A stretch of 64,000 bases of DNA from Nepenthes gracilis (lineage: Eukaryota; Streptophyta; Magnoliopsida; Caryophyllales; Nepenthaceae): assembly GCA_033239525.1 (NCBI GenBank), contig BSYO01000033.1:6439501-6503500 (forward strand), given 5' to 3'. Shown here one piece after another: positions 35,701 to 47,262 of this stretch. The position numbers were made by a program, and so were the translations under genes. The notes below the pieces were generated by a model. It did not search any database, had not been told where the DNA came from, and was given only the letters and a program-made list of their open reading frames with translations. Each line of letters opens with the position of its first letter. The first letter of the stretch is position 1.

Positions 35701-35735
35701 GAACAGGCAGATGTCAACTGATTTCAGCCTCTTAA
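29786..35735 (+). CDS. SIRB: Sirohydrochlorin ferrochelatase, plastid (SirB)
   Basis: SirB inserts Fe2+ into sirohydrochlorin to make sirohaem, the cofactor of plastid nitrite and sulphite reductases. Five exons join in frame with GT-AG borders: 29786-29882, 30001-30062, 32846-32956, 35022-35114 and 35625-35735 (stop TAA). They give 157 residues. Residues 15-24 (GVIIVDHGSR) and 80-91 (FFLFPGRHWQQD) hold the two CbiX-type metal-site histidines, His21 and His87. The C-terminal ECSICAGTGRC supplies Cys142, Cys145 and Cys151, matching the Cys-rich tail that binds a 2Fe-2S cluster in the Arabidopsis enzyme. The Met at 29786 leaves no transit peptide. The frame stays open upstream to a stop at 29681 without another ATG, so a 5' exon is probably missing. 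Introns of 2.8 and 2.1 kb carry repeat-like DNA. Confidence 0.92.
30063..32845. other. SirB intron 2 with repeat-like DNA
   Basis: This 2.8-kb intron holds two repeat-like stretches. At 31200-31600 GGTGGTGCCAT-type phrases recur (GGTGGTGCCAT, GGTGGTTCCAT, GGGTGGCACCATC). At about 31780-32300 variants of AAGCCTATAAATAGGCTTG and GACTCATTTA recur in both orientations, like a decayed foldback or MITE-type insertion. No ORF of note. Confidence 0.45.
32957..35021. other. SirB intron 3
   Basis: The 2.1-kb intron has GTAATG at its start and TTTTAG at its end. It contains a C-run near 34704 and an A/G-rich stretch near 34245-34370. I see no coding sequence. Confidence 0.6.
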
Positions 35736-38700
35736 ACCTAGTTAGCAAACATTATGAGGGAGAGAGGAGGACTGAAAATAATGCATTTAAAAGCACTGGA
35801 AGATGAATTTCAACTACCAAGAAGCCAAAACTAAGTAAAATCTTCAAGATGAAGCTCCATTATGTTCATTTGATTTATCCATGTCCAGTTTGATTGAATT
35901 GGCCACCTTCCAATTGCTTCTTTTTCCTACAGTGAACAATTTCACTTTCTTCGTTAATGTCAATATAAGTTTTACAGAGAGATTTTTGTGTCCTCCCATT
36001 TTAGAGTTGTTTTACACTTCACACGGTGAGGAATACATCTTGGTAACTTTAAACGTTATATTATATGATGGATTCCGCACATTTTATTGTGTTGTTGCAA
36101 TCCTAGCCTTTCAAATTGTTAATGCGAAATCCTCACTGTTGGAAGTATGATAGACGATAAAAATGGAAGGATTAGTTCTATATTTATCATCAAGAAAAGT
36201 CATATTTTATTGTCTGATAAAGGTTTCAAGACTTATAGATTGGAAGGTATTTTGGTGTTAATTTGGATAAAGATTCCACTGAAGCAGCTGGATAAGATAT
36301 GGAAAATGCAGTCAGGAAGATATTAAGCTCTGTGGGTCAGAAGGCTGTTGTGAAGAAATATTTCATCATACATTCTGTGCTATAAGTCCCTTTGTAAGAG
36401 CAGGCTGAAATTGCATGGAGAGCCCATTGCCTTGAAGAATTCTTGTAGCACACAGCATTTTAATTTCTTCAACAGAAGGGACGGCAATCACTATGCAAGG
36501 GAATAACTCAAGCCGCAAAGATTATGCCGATTCCATGCGTGGTGGCTTGGAAGAGTCCACAGACCTGACCAACAAAATGAAAGCTTTAATTCATTTTTGT
36601 CTGTGGCTTTAGTCCCATCTTCCTTATTATTATATACTCTACTTACATATAGCATTATTCTCCTTAATCCATTGATTAGACCTTTTGCCTCCCAGTTGAT
36701 CCTTTCCTATTTTAGGTGTTCATGAAGAGCCAAACTGTAATCATTTTCAGCTACAATTTGACATCAGAAGGGTTCGTATTCAGGTGTCCGAAATGGCTTG
36801 GATTTTTTCATGGGTTTTCCCAGATGAGGTTTTTCCATCCCTTTTTAACAGTGATCTTGCTGTTTCTGCAATTCTTGTTGAACTTGAAGCTTGTGAACCT
36901 TGTTCCACTTGTTGATTCGAGCTGCTTGCAGGAACTCAACACTTGAATGATCCCTTGTCCAAGTAGCTTCAAACCTAGCTTGGTTTTCTTGGACCTCTGC
37001 GCTTTCCATAGGCATTGGGAAAACTGGGTTATGATGGGCTTCGAGAATATTGAGGCCTCGCCCTGATCAAAAGCGTGTCGGGTAACCAGAGGTATCGGCG
37101 GACTGATGTCATTCCACGTCTGTGATACGAAAGAAGCAACTATTAAGAGTTGTAATTACAGCCCTTGCAATCCTCCACAAATTCAGGGTCGTAATTACAA
37201 CAACCTTCCATTCATATGACTTGAACTCATAAAAGAGCTTTTGGGCAGAGACATTTTTCCGCATGCTCAGGCTATCTAGATTTCTTGAGAGATTATTACT
37301 GTCCCTTTGAAGAAAGGCTCACACAAGTCACCTTTGTTGGGATTCACAATCGACTTAGGGTTTGTCGCAGTCCACAGTCAATTTCATGCATTCTCGAAGG
37401 CCAATCAGGGCACGAAGCTTAGTCCGTCCAATAGTCCCCAATCATTTCCCTCAATGAGGGACCTTTGAGGCATCATATGGCTCCATCCACATCTTTCTTA
37501 GACAAATTTGTCTCTATAGTAGTTTATAGACTGCCTTGAACGTCCAACGGGTAGACCAGTAGGAAGAATTCCCTAGGACTTTGACCTCATAGTTATGGTG
37601 AGTAAGAATTTCGATTGGAAAAATTAAATCTTTCTCCATCTGGGGGGAAATAATAGAATCCTTATTCTAATTACGTATCAGAAAGACTGTTTCCTTCTTC
37701 CTCTTTCAGTATTAGGTGGATGACATTGAAGCAAAGAAGGCAAGCTCAATGACCATTCACCATTGAGCTGATCTGGAAACAAATCTTCCCAAGACATTTG
37801 CTCCAAAGAGTAGGAGCATATAGGGGAGCTGGATTATTGGAACAGCTGACTTCTTAATTCCTTGCCAAAAGCTTAATCCTCTTCCCTGTGATGATTTCCT
37901 GTGAAAACTTACATCTTTCTAATAACTTTGATTGTTATAGTTTCGTTTCTATCTGAAACAGGGTAATTGTTGGCATAGTGGGAAAGATTGCTTAACTAGA
38001 CATAAAGAATCCTGGTTTAAACAATTCTCAATCTACAAGCAGCTTGAGAAGAAAGGTATGTGCTCTCGCTTTTCCTCATCTTGCTGGCCAAAGATGCCTC
38101 CGTGTTCTCCATGGATAATATTGGGGGAGATTATTGAAATGTTTTTAAATGACATATCATTAATAATAATAAATTTATATAAAAATATATAAATAGATAA
38201 ATATCATATTATATAGAAATACTTATTGAATGTCAACAAAAATACCTCTCGTTCTCAAATATATTTTGTCGGACTGGCCTCAACAGCTAGTTTCATACTC
38301 AATGAGCATGGCAACGGTCAGGTGTCTAAGAAGAGGGAGACTAGCTCATCCTCTAGAAGAGCCTAATGGTGGTGGCATGTAGCGATGGAAAGGTGAGAAA
38401 TCATCCATTCGGTTTGTGTAAGATTTTTTATTATACAGATTGATTTAATATTTAATGCACTGACGAATTCTTTTAAATTAGTTTTTTACCTTATAATAAA
38501 TGTTGGATTATATGATTCCCAACTTCCAAATTTTGCTAAAATATTTAGGTGTTGGTGCACTTATAAATAGCAGAAAAGGGAAAGGTAGGGTTGCTTCTCC
38601 CAAATATCAAACCAAAAATTTGAAATAATTCCAATATGATTGAGTTGGAATTGGTCTACTTACCTTAGGAGTGGAGAAAATGAGACAAAAATAATAAAAA

Positions 38701-39817
38701 TTTTTAATTATTTTTTTATTATTAATTTTTACCATTTTATAATAAACAAAAAAAAAATAAAAATAGTTGTATTTTTAGTAATTTATATTATGTAAGGTGA
38801 TTTGGGGATGTAATATATTAAAATATTGAATATTTTGAACTTAAAAAAATAAAATAAAATATCCAGCCGCCAGCCTTCTCCCCAACGGTCAACAACTGGG
38901 CCTTCTTTCCCTTCAGTCATCACCTAACAATCAACAGCTTATCATATTATGCTCGTGTCACATGATTTTGAAATATAATAATTTAAAATTAAAAAATAAA
39001 AAAAATGAAAGCATTTTAAACTTCAAAAAATAAAAAAAAAAATTAAGTTTGAGGGCTGCAACTTAGCCGGAAGGATGCTTCATTTGTTACAAAATTGTTA
39101 GATATAAATCTAAGAATTTAAATATAATTTTTTGAAAAAATTAATTTTTACCATTTAAAAAAATAAAATATGTAAAAGCTTATATTATTATAAATTTTTA
39201 CTATTTTTTATAATATTAACATATATTAAATATTTAATTTAATAATAAAAAATTTTAAAAAATAATCATTTAAATAATTTTTTAAAATTTTAAATTTTAT
39301 CGTTAAATTTTTTAACAAACTTCACCAGCCCCAAATCCAGGTTGGGGATGGATTTATCTTTTTTAAAAATAGAGTTTATTTTTTTTATATTTTAATTATT
39401 TATTTTAAAATAAATAATTATAATTTAAAAATTAATTTTAATTAATTTTTTTATATTTTAAAAATAATTAAATTATAATTATTTATTTAAATATTAATAA
39501 TTTAAATTAGAAGAAAAAAAAAGTGACTCCAAATCCTTCCTGCTACATTTTATCTCCTGCGGGTGATAAAGCAACCGTGACAGCAATTTCCGCCATTTTT
39601 ATTTCCCGGAAAACGAGTTTATACACACAAACAGCCATTTGAAGGCTTTCCCATTACTCCTTCCCACTCCCCACGTCATCCCCACGGCTCTCACATCACA
39701 ATTCACGCTTGATTGTTATCTAACACATCGCAGCAGCACTTCTCTAGTAAAAACTACTAAAACAATATATTTAAAGATTAGAACTGATAATTTTTTAGTG
39801 TAAAATACAATTATATA
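35736..39817. other. SirB 3' UTR and AT-rich intergenic DNA
   Basis: After the SirB stop, about 300-400 bases probably form the 3' UTR. Beyond it no gene could be supported. A 41-codon frame at about 36500 (MQGNNSSRKDY...) has no recognised family. From 38650 to 39530 the sequence is extremely A/T-rich with long A and T runs. Element C starts at the right edge after target site ATATA. Confidence 0.45.
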
Positions 39818-40877
39818 TGATGGGTATATCAAAAATAGGCTAGCCTCAAAAAGTCAACAAAGGCCCAAGAGGGACGATCAACGTTTCTTGCGGCCCAGAA
39901 CGGGCCCAGAATTGAAAGGCCCAGGACGGTCAACGCTGGCGTTGCCCGTCCGGCGGCCAACGCACGCACAGACGGTCAACTCCAACGTTGACTGGTCCCG
40001 CTTGCCGCACTGGGGCCCAAAGGAGGCATTTTACAACACGAGCGCAGTGGGTTTTTAGGCGAACGAATCATCAAAAGCCAACAACGGCTTTCCTGGGATT
40101 TTTCACGATCCCAACTGGCACAAAATGGGATTTTGAAAATATTGGCGCCCTTCACATAAGGAATGCGCCAGATTTATCCAAATCATTGCCAACTATGGCT
40201 CTCCAACGGTAACATGTACGGAAGGAAAGTGCTCGGTTTGGAAAGCTGTTGGCTGCCTCAGAAGGAAGCTATCTCTCACAGTTTGGCAACAGGCGCCTGC
40301 TCCCAAAAGAAAGCTAACCAATAAATCACGGAGGCAATCACTCCTTCCAAAGAAGGAAGATCGTCCTCTCAACCATAAAATAAACCCTTGAGGCACCATT
40401 GAAGGCATGCTTTCATTGACGCTTTCAATCATCCTCTCAATTGCATACACTTTCTGTAATACGAACAAGTGCTCTCAGAGATCTGCTTTCTCTGCCATCA
40501 ATATTCTCAAAAACTGCCCAAGCTCTCTGCTATGCAAACACATTCACCAACAACCCTAAGGCAAACAAGCGAGCCCCTCACGGCCGTTTACTGCCTTCCC
40601 ACCTTCCAGATTCAAGAAGGCATCACGTCTCTCTTACATCTGAAAAAAACACTCTTTCTGTCTCTCTTTCTTGCTCTCAGTTTTCAGTTTCATCCTTTCG
40701 AAGGCTGTTTTATTGACTTGAGCGTCGGAGTGTTTTCGGTGGGTCAACTTCCCGCCGACACACTGACCTCTTGTTCTATTTAGTGGTGTGCAGGATCCAA
40801 CTCAGGGAACGGAGCCGAAACCCAGCATCAAGAGAATCATCCGAATCTGTTCGAAGTTCGGATCCAGAGACGCATCA
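39818..40877 (+). repeat. Element C 5' LTR (1060 bp)
   Basis: It runs from TGATGGGTATATC to GACGCATCA and is closely similar to 49604-50658 and, more distantly, to the solo LTR. Confidence 0.94.
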
Positions 40878-40878
40878 T

Positions 40879-40895
40879 TGGTGCCGTCTGTGGGA
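40879..40895 (+). other. Element C primer-binding site
   Basis: TGGTGCCGTCTGTGGGA starts one base after the LTR. It differs at one position from the sites of A and B (TGGCGCC). Confidence 0.85.
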
Positions 40896-40960
40896 AGCGC
40901 TTACAAAAGCCAACCACAAAATCTGAACAAACACTCTCTGTTACCTTCTGATTCTGTAAT

Positions 40961-42640
40961 GATGAACACGAGAACCCAAGCTAGCGATCTCGCCAGATCT
41001 TGCGCTAACCCCGACCAGGACCACGCGGCCGGTGCCATGGTCAAGCGGGGCCACGGGGTGAGTTCCCCGCCTACTTTCAACAATCTGGTGGAGCAGATGC
41101 GGAGCCAACAATCACCTCGCTCCATTACTTTGCGCTCGTAACGAGCAACGACAACAGGCGGCTCCACCGGCGGCCATCCATCTCGCCTCGCCACCAAAAG
41201 GGGTGGCCAGAGGAAGAAGAAGCCGGCCAAGAGGCCCGTGAGAGTCGGGGATAATCCGACTCCAGCGTCCTCCCGCGTTCCTGGCCAAAACAGGCCTGAA
41301 GAAGGCTCCGAGAGCACGTCTCCACCAGAAAGCCCAGAGAGAAGAAACCCCTGATACTCTCGGGCGTAAGACAACAACGCAGCCCCGTGAGCGAGCTTCA
41401 GATGCCAGTTCACCGGAGGCGGCAATGACCAACCGCTGAACCCTCCAGGGACAAGACGGAATTGAGGGATTACCTCAACTCCAAACGATCAGCAAATGTC
41501 GCTCGCGCCGATCCGTGAGTGGACAAGATATGGAACCGTGTGTTCCAAGAGGAGGAGCGCGCCATCAACTTAGACCGATCTCCTTTTACTGCAGAGATCC
41601 TAAGCCGTCCACTACCGATGAAGTTCAAGATGCCGTCCCTTAACTTATATGATGGGGGCAGTGATCCAATTGACCACCTGGATCACTTCTGCACCCATCT
41701 GAGTCTATAAGGGCTAGAAGACTCAGCGATGTGCCGCTGCTTTCCGCTCACGCTGAAGGGAGACACTCGAATCTGGTTCCATTACCTCCCTTCAGGCACC
41801 ATCGATAGTTTCCGTGAACTCACGGATCTCTTCCCCGGCTGTTTGCGCCTCGAGCCGATGGGAAGAGAAGCGGCCCGTGGTATCTCTCCCACATAAAGCG
41901 CGGCTTACGGGAGAGAACCCACGGCGTTTCCCAGATCGCTTCGTGGCGGAGGCGGAAGGATTCCCAGGGATCACAGAGGAAATGAAGTCAAGGCGTTTCA
42001 TCTCTGCGCTTACTTACGGTGACTTTTTCAAGCACACTGCCCACTGAGAATCTCAAGGCCTCCGCGAGGCGTGAATCCATCACCAGTGCCTACGCCGGTG
42101 GGTGGGAGGCCAATGAGGCAAAACATCCAGAACGGGCGGATCAGCCTCGGTCGTTCCCTGGTGAAGGGAAGAGAAAGTACAGTGGCGGAGAGCACTCCCG
42201 CAAGAAGCAGCGCCGAACTGGGCCCCCAGAACGTAGAGACTATGTGCCCACCAGTTTCACACCTCTGACGGACAAGCGTGCCAACGTCCTCATGTAGATC
42301 CGTGGAGAAAAGTTCTGGCGGCCCGGACCATCAAGAAGGACTCGGAAACCGGTAAAAATCATGTGACTTTCATCGCTTGCCGCCATTCGAACGAGGACGC
42401 AAAACGCTGCAAAGGGAGATCGAGGATCTGATTCGCAGATGCCACCTCACGAAGTTTGTCAGAGGTTCTGGACAAAGCTCTGGAGCGGCTGGTGAAGAAG
42501 GGCAGGAGCAAACTCCATCTCGAAACCGGGTTGCAGCGGCGGTGGTCGACATGGTCACCACACGGCCCGCTAAAAACCCATCGCGGCAAAATGAAACAAG
42601 AAGCCGGGAGGAAGAGGCAGCTGCAAATGAATAACTCTAC
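40961..42640 (+). pseudogene. Element C gag, degenerate
   Basis: The ATG at 40961 starts a basic N-terminal part of 60 codons (stop near 41141). Capsid sequence at 41519-41710 has MPSLNLYDGGSDPIDHLDHF. The nucleocapsid part with DKRANVLM lies near 42270-42300, and the downstream knuckle region (CDFHRLPPF) near 42362. At least four frame changes or stops separate these pieces, so no full Gag can be made. Confidence 0.85.
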
Positions 42641-42649
42641 TCGGTTTTG

Positions 42650-45600
42650 ATGATGATGATTTAGCCCATGTAGTGTCCCCCCATGCTGATCCCCTCATTG
42701 TATCTGCCCTCGTTTTAGACGGTAGTGTAGACTACCAGCTGAAACAAGTATTTATTGATAATGGGACCTCTCATGATTTGCTTTACTTGGATGCTTTCTT
42801 CAGATTAGGCCTAAAAAAGAACCAACTAAAATCGGCCGAGGGCCCATTGTATGGCCTTGACAACGAACCAGTGCCCGTTTAAAGGACTATCCAATTGGAG
42901 GTTACCTTAGGGACGTATCCAAAGACAGCAAGTCGCACATTTACCTTCCTGGTGGTCGACTTACTCTCAGTATACAACGCTATACTGGGAATGCCGTTCT
43001 TGACGGCATTCGGAGCAGTTATCTTGATTCTGCACCTCAAGATGAAGTTTTCGACACCCTACGGTGCCGGGGAGGTGCTAGGCGACCAAATTAGGACGAA
43101 CACGCTTTCATGTCGCAGATTGTCCCAAGTGGCGGCGCTAAAATGATTGGGAACTTGACCATCGAGAGAGCAGACTACCCTCTAGCAGCGGCGCAGTCCG
43201 GGTGAAGCCACTAATCTAATCCCACTCGGACCCAAGAATCCGAAAAGGTGTGTACAAATGGCGGCTCACTCACTAGGACCATCAAGCGTGATGAGCCGAT
43301 CGCGTTCTATGACGAACGCCGACATATTCGCATGGACTCCGCAGACATGCCCGAAATTTCGCCAAGTGATGGTCCACAAGTTGGGCCTCGATCCTAGCCG
43401 GAAGCCGGTCAAGCAAAAGCGGAGAAACCACTCCATAAAGAAGCTGATCGCCTCCGAGAGGAGGTCAAAAAGCTATTGGACGGTGGATTTATTAGAGAAG
43501 TCCAGTATCCAAATTGGCTTTCAAATATCGTCCTGGTTAAAAAGAGCAACGAAAAATGGCAAATATGCGTCGATTTTACCGACGTCAATAAGGCCTGCCC
43601 GAAAGACAGTTTTCCCCTGCCTAGGATTAACCTACTGGTTGACTCCACGGCTGGACATGACGAGCCTAAGCTTCATGGACGCCTGTTGGGATTACAACTA
43701 GATTCGAATGAGTCCAGAGAACGAGGAGCATACCTCATTCATGACGGACCAGGGCACCTACTGCTACAAAGTGATGCCCTTTGGTGAAAAATGTGGAGCA
43801 ACTTACCGATGAATCGTTAACAAGATATTCAAAAAAAGCAGTTGGTCATAACATGGAGGTCTACGCTCGACGACATGCTCGTCAAGAGCGAAAGTCATGG
43901 CGACCACATACGCGACTTTGGAAGAATCATTCGAGGTGCTCGCCAAAGATTAAATGAAGTTGAATCCGATTAAGTATGTCTTGGGGTGGCCTTCGGGAAG
44001 TTCTTGGATTTCATCGTCTCCACGTGGGGATCGAGGCAAACCCAAAAAAGATCAAGGCCCTCGCTGACATGGCTTCCCCACGGAGCGTCAAAGACGTCCA
44101 GCGATTGACAGGGCGGCTGGCAGCTTTGTCCCGCTTCCTCGCGAAGTCTCTAGTGACAAGTACTAGCTCTTCTTTAAAGCTTTAAGAGGGACAAAATCCA
44201 ATGGGTTCCAATGGACGGCTGACTGCCAAACCGCCTTCAATGAATTTAAGTAGTATCTGGCCAGCCCCCCACTGTTAGCGTCACCCAAAGACGGAGAGGA
44301 GTTGTACCTTTACTTGGCGGTGTCAGAGGTGTCCCTCAGCTCCGTCCTTGTGCGCCAGGAATCCGATATCCAGCAGCCGATCTACTATGTAAGTAAAATA
44401 TTGACCGGCCCAGAAAGGCGCTATCCACGCATGAAAAAAATGGCCCTGGCACTTGTCTTCGCTGCGCGAAAGTTGAGGCCATACTTTCAGGCGCATCGCA
44501 TAGTGGTCCTTACTGACAAGCCGTTAAAAAGTATACCCCCCAAAATCGACGCGTTTCGGATGGTGGTGAAGTGGGCTATCGGGTGGGTGAGTTCGACATC
44601 GATCGAGCAGCAGGACACGCCATAAAAGCGCAGGCTCTGGCTGATTTTATTGTTGAGACCACGACCCCAATTCACAAGAAACAGCCCACAAAAAATGCAG
44701 AACAGTCTGATGAAGTTCTAGAATGGGTACTCCACGTGGATAGATCGTCCATTGACAGTGGCAGCGGGGTAGGGGTGGTCCTTACGACCCCTGACAGATT
44801 TGAGGTTAAGTATTCCCTCAAACTTGACTTTCCGGCGACCAACAATGTCGCCTAGTACGAAGCCCTGTTAGCCAGCTTACAATTAGCAAAAGAGTGCTCC
44901 GCCAAGAGATTGGCAGTTCACAACAACTCCGAACTAATCGCCAACCAGGTTAACGGGGGCTTTGAGGCAAACAACTCTTACTTGGCTAAGTACTTGGCAA
45001 AGGCAAGGGAAACTGTCCAAGGTTTCGACAAACTGACCCTGGTTCATGTCCCCAGGACTGAAAACTAAAAGGCAAACCGGTTGGCTAGAGTCGCTAAGGC
45101 CGAAAACCCAGAACAATACTCGACGGACATGAGGGAGATTCTGAATGCTCCCAGCATAGAGAAATAGAAGGCGATGCAGATTTCCGAGATGGAAAACTGG
45201 ATAACGCCCTACCTTAGATATTTGGCTGGCGAATCACTCCCAAAGGACGCCGAAAAGGCTAAGCGAGTTAAAAGATAGCCGGATTTGGTACACGGTAGTC
45301 GATGGGCGGTTGTATCGTCGTGGATACTCGACCGCGTACCTCTCATTGCTGTCCCGAGGAGGCTGACTACGTGTCGGGCGAAGTTCACTTGAAATCTGGG
45401 ATCACACGTAGGCGGAAAACCCGACCTTCAAGATCATGCGGCGGGGCTATTCATCGGCCCTCGATGAAAAAGGACGCGCTTGAGTTTGTAAAGAAATGTG
45501 AAAGCCGCCAGCCTTCGTGCAACCTTCACCATCGCCCGTCCATTCGACTGAAGTCACCGGCTCCATGGCCCTTCGCGCAATGGAGGCTCGATATTCTCGG

Positions 45601-46420
45601 CCCATTTCTCATTGCCACGGGGCAAAGAAAGTTCATCATCGCGGCATCGACTACTTCACCAAGTGAGTCGAGGCGATCCCACGGCAAAAATCACGAGCAC
45701 AATGCATTGGAATTTCTTCGCAGCATTGTCTGCAGATTGGCATCCCGATGGTCGTGGTGATCAACAATGGGACCCGATTTTGGGAAAACGCTTCACCCAA
45801 GTATTGTGTCGGACCTTGGTATCAAGCTGGTCCACACTTCGGTGGCATACCCCTGCCAACGAATGGAGGTGGAGGTTACGAACCGTACGCTACTCCACGG
45901 GTTAAAGACTAAGTTAGAGGACACCGGGGGCTCCTGGGCTGACGAGCTCCCATCTGTCATCTGGTCTTATCGGACAAACTCGAAGAAACCAACGCGCGAG
46001 ACACCCTTCAGCTTCTGTTACGGGACTTAGGCGGTGATCCCGGTCAAAATCGGGCTTCCGAGTCGCAGGGTGGAGTCTTTTGACCCACAGACCAACTCCC
46101 AGAAAATCAGGGAGCACTTAGACTTGCTAGAGGAAGCCCGTGACGCCGCCAGAATACGGACAGTAGCCTACCAACACTGAGTTACCTGGTACTACAATAA
46201 AAAGGTAAAAGCCCGGTAATTACACATTGGGGACTTGGTCCTATAAGGCATCGAGGCCACAGGCAAGCTGGTCGACCGCAACAAGCTCTCCCCTAACTGG
46301 GAAGGGCCTTTCTTGGTCTCCGCCGTCCTGTGAAACGGAGCATACAAACTCCGAAACCAGGACGAAAAGCTGGTCCCGCGAACGTGGAACGCAATCCACC
46401 TCAAACGCTACTTCCAATAG
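42650..46420 (+). pseudogene. Element C pol: protease, RT, RNase H, second RNase H, integrase
   Basis: Protease-like VFIDNGTSHDLLYLDAF lies at 42673-42882. RT lies at about 43330-43980 (CVDFTDVNKACPKDSF), with the catalytic region near 43860-43890 disturbed by an indel just before DDMLVK. RNase H lies at about 44041-44630 (YYVSKILTGPERRYP). The second RNase H-like domain is at about 44720-45110 (VDRSSIDSGSGVGVVL). Integrase spans about 45170-46420, with the core partly frameshifted. The domain order is that of Tat elements. Numerous lesions show it is dead. Confidence 0.92.
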
Positions 46421-46610
46421 GGAACCCAGGTACGCACTTGCCCATTTGTGTGCATTCATTCGCATGCTTGTTTTAATTTGGTAAAATGAGAAGTTTACTT
46501 AGCATATAGAATCCTAGTCTTTGTGTGCATACATGTGAACTGTGTTTGCCTTGCAGGATTACCCGACCTAGACTGCCCCTAAGTCGGGAGGGTTTTTACC
46601 CTCTCGTTGC

Positions 46611-46730
46611 TAAACCCTAGTCATCCAGGTGGCTCATAAGTGGTCTTAAACCCTGGTCATCCAGGTGGCCCATAAGCGGTCTTAAACCTTGGTCATCCAA
46701 GTGGCCCGTTAGCAGTCAAAAAACCTTATG
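46611..46730 (+). repeat. Element C 36-bp post-pol tandem repeat
   Basis: Three units start TAAACC(C/T)TGGTCATCCA at 46611, 46647 and 46683. They follow the integrase end and resemble the looser array of element B. Confidence 0.88.
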
Positions 46731-46784
46731 GGGCTAGTGCAGCACACGCGACGACCTCCCTCATGGGGAGTAGCAACGTCAGTC

Positions 46785-47115
46785 AACGATGGTTGAAGGG
46801 AGAAATATTTCTTCTCCAACATTGGCTGTCCAAGTCATCACTTGTACGGCGCCACCGGGCTGGTTAACACAATCGCCTACCCAGCTTAAGGACATTATTC
46901 CTTAGGCAGCCAGCCAACCAGCCACGCAATAACCTTCTCAACGAAAGGATAATGTGATCGAGCAGCGACAAGAAGCGTTTCTTCTTCAACGCTGACTGCC
47001 CAAGTTACCACTTGGACAGCACCACAAGGCTGGTTAACACAAGCACCTGCCGAGCCCAATGACTTAGCTCCTTAGGCAACCAAGCCACAGTCGCCGGCCA
47101 ACCAGGTTGGCCGCC
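46785..47115 (+). repeat. Element C 170-bp direct duplication
   Basis: Two diverged copies share TTTCTTCT.CAAC, CACTTG.AC.GC.CCAC and GGCTGGTTAACACA; the last lies at about 46857 and 47027. It lies between the 36-bp array and the antisense ORF. Confidence 0.8.
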
Positions 47116-47185
47116 TATTACAACAATACGCACAAACACAAAAAGCAGTAAAAGTCAATGGACACCAACTAGGGAAAATTCTTGT

Positions 47186-47191
47186 TTTATT
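47186..47191 (-). terminator. Polyadenylation signal of element C antisense ORF
   Basis: AATAAA on the minus strand lies about 70 bases after the coiled-coil stop, preceded by TTTTGTACC near 47217-47229. Element B has an equivalent arrangement. Confidence 0.5.
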
Positions 47192-47262
47192 GCATTTAAT
47201 TGTGTTACACGGTTACATCGGTACAAAAACAAAGAGGAAAGCACGACGGCTGTCTCTAGCTG

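Noticed and set aside
36496..36620. Short frame starting MQGNNSSRKDY after an acceptor-like CAACAG
   Set aside because: Only 41 codons, no recognised family, and the SirB gene has already ended.
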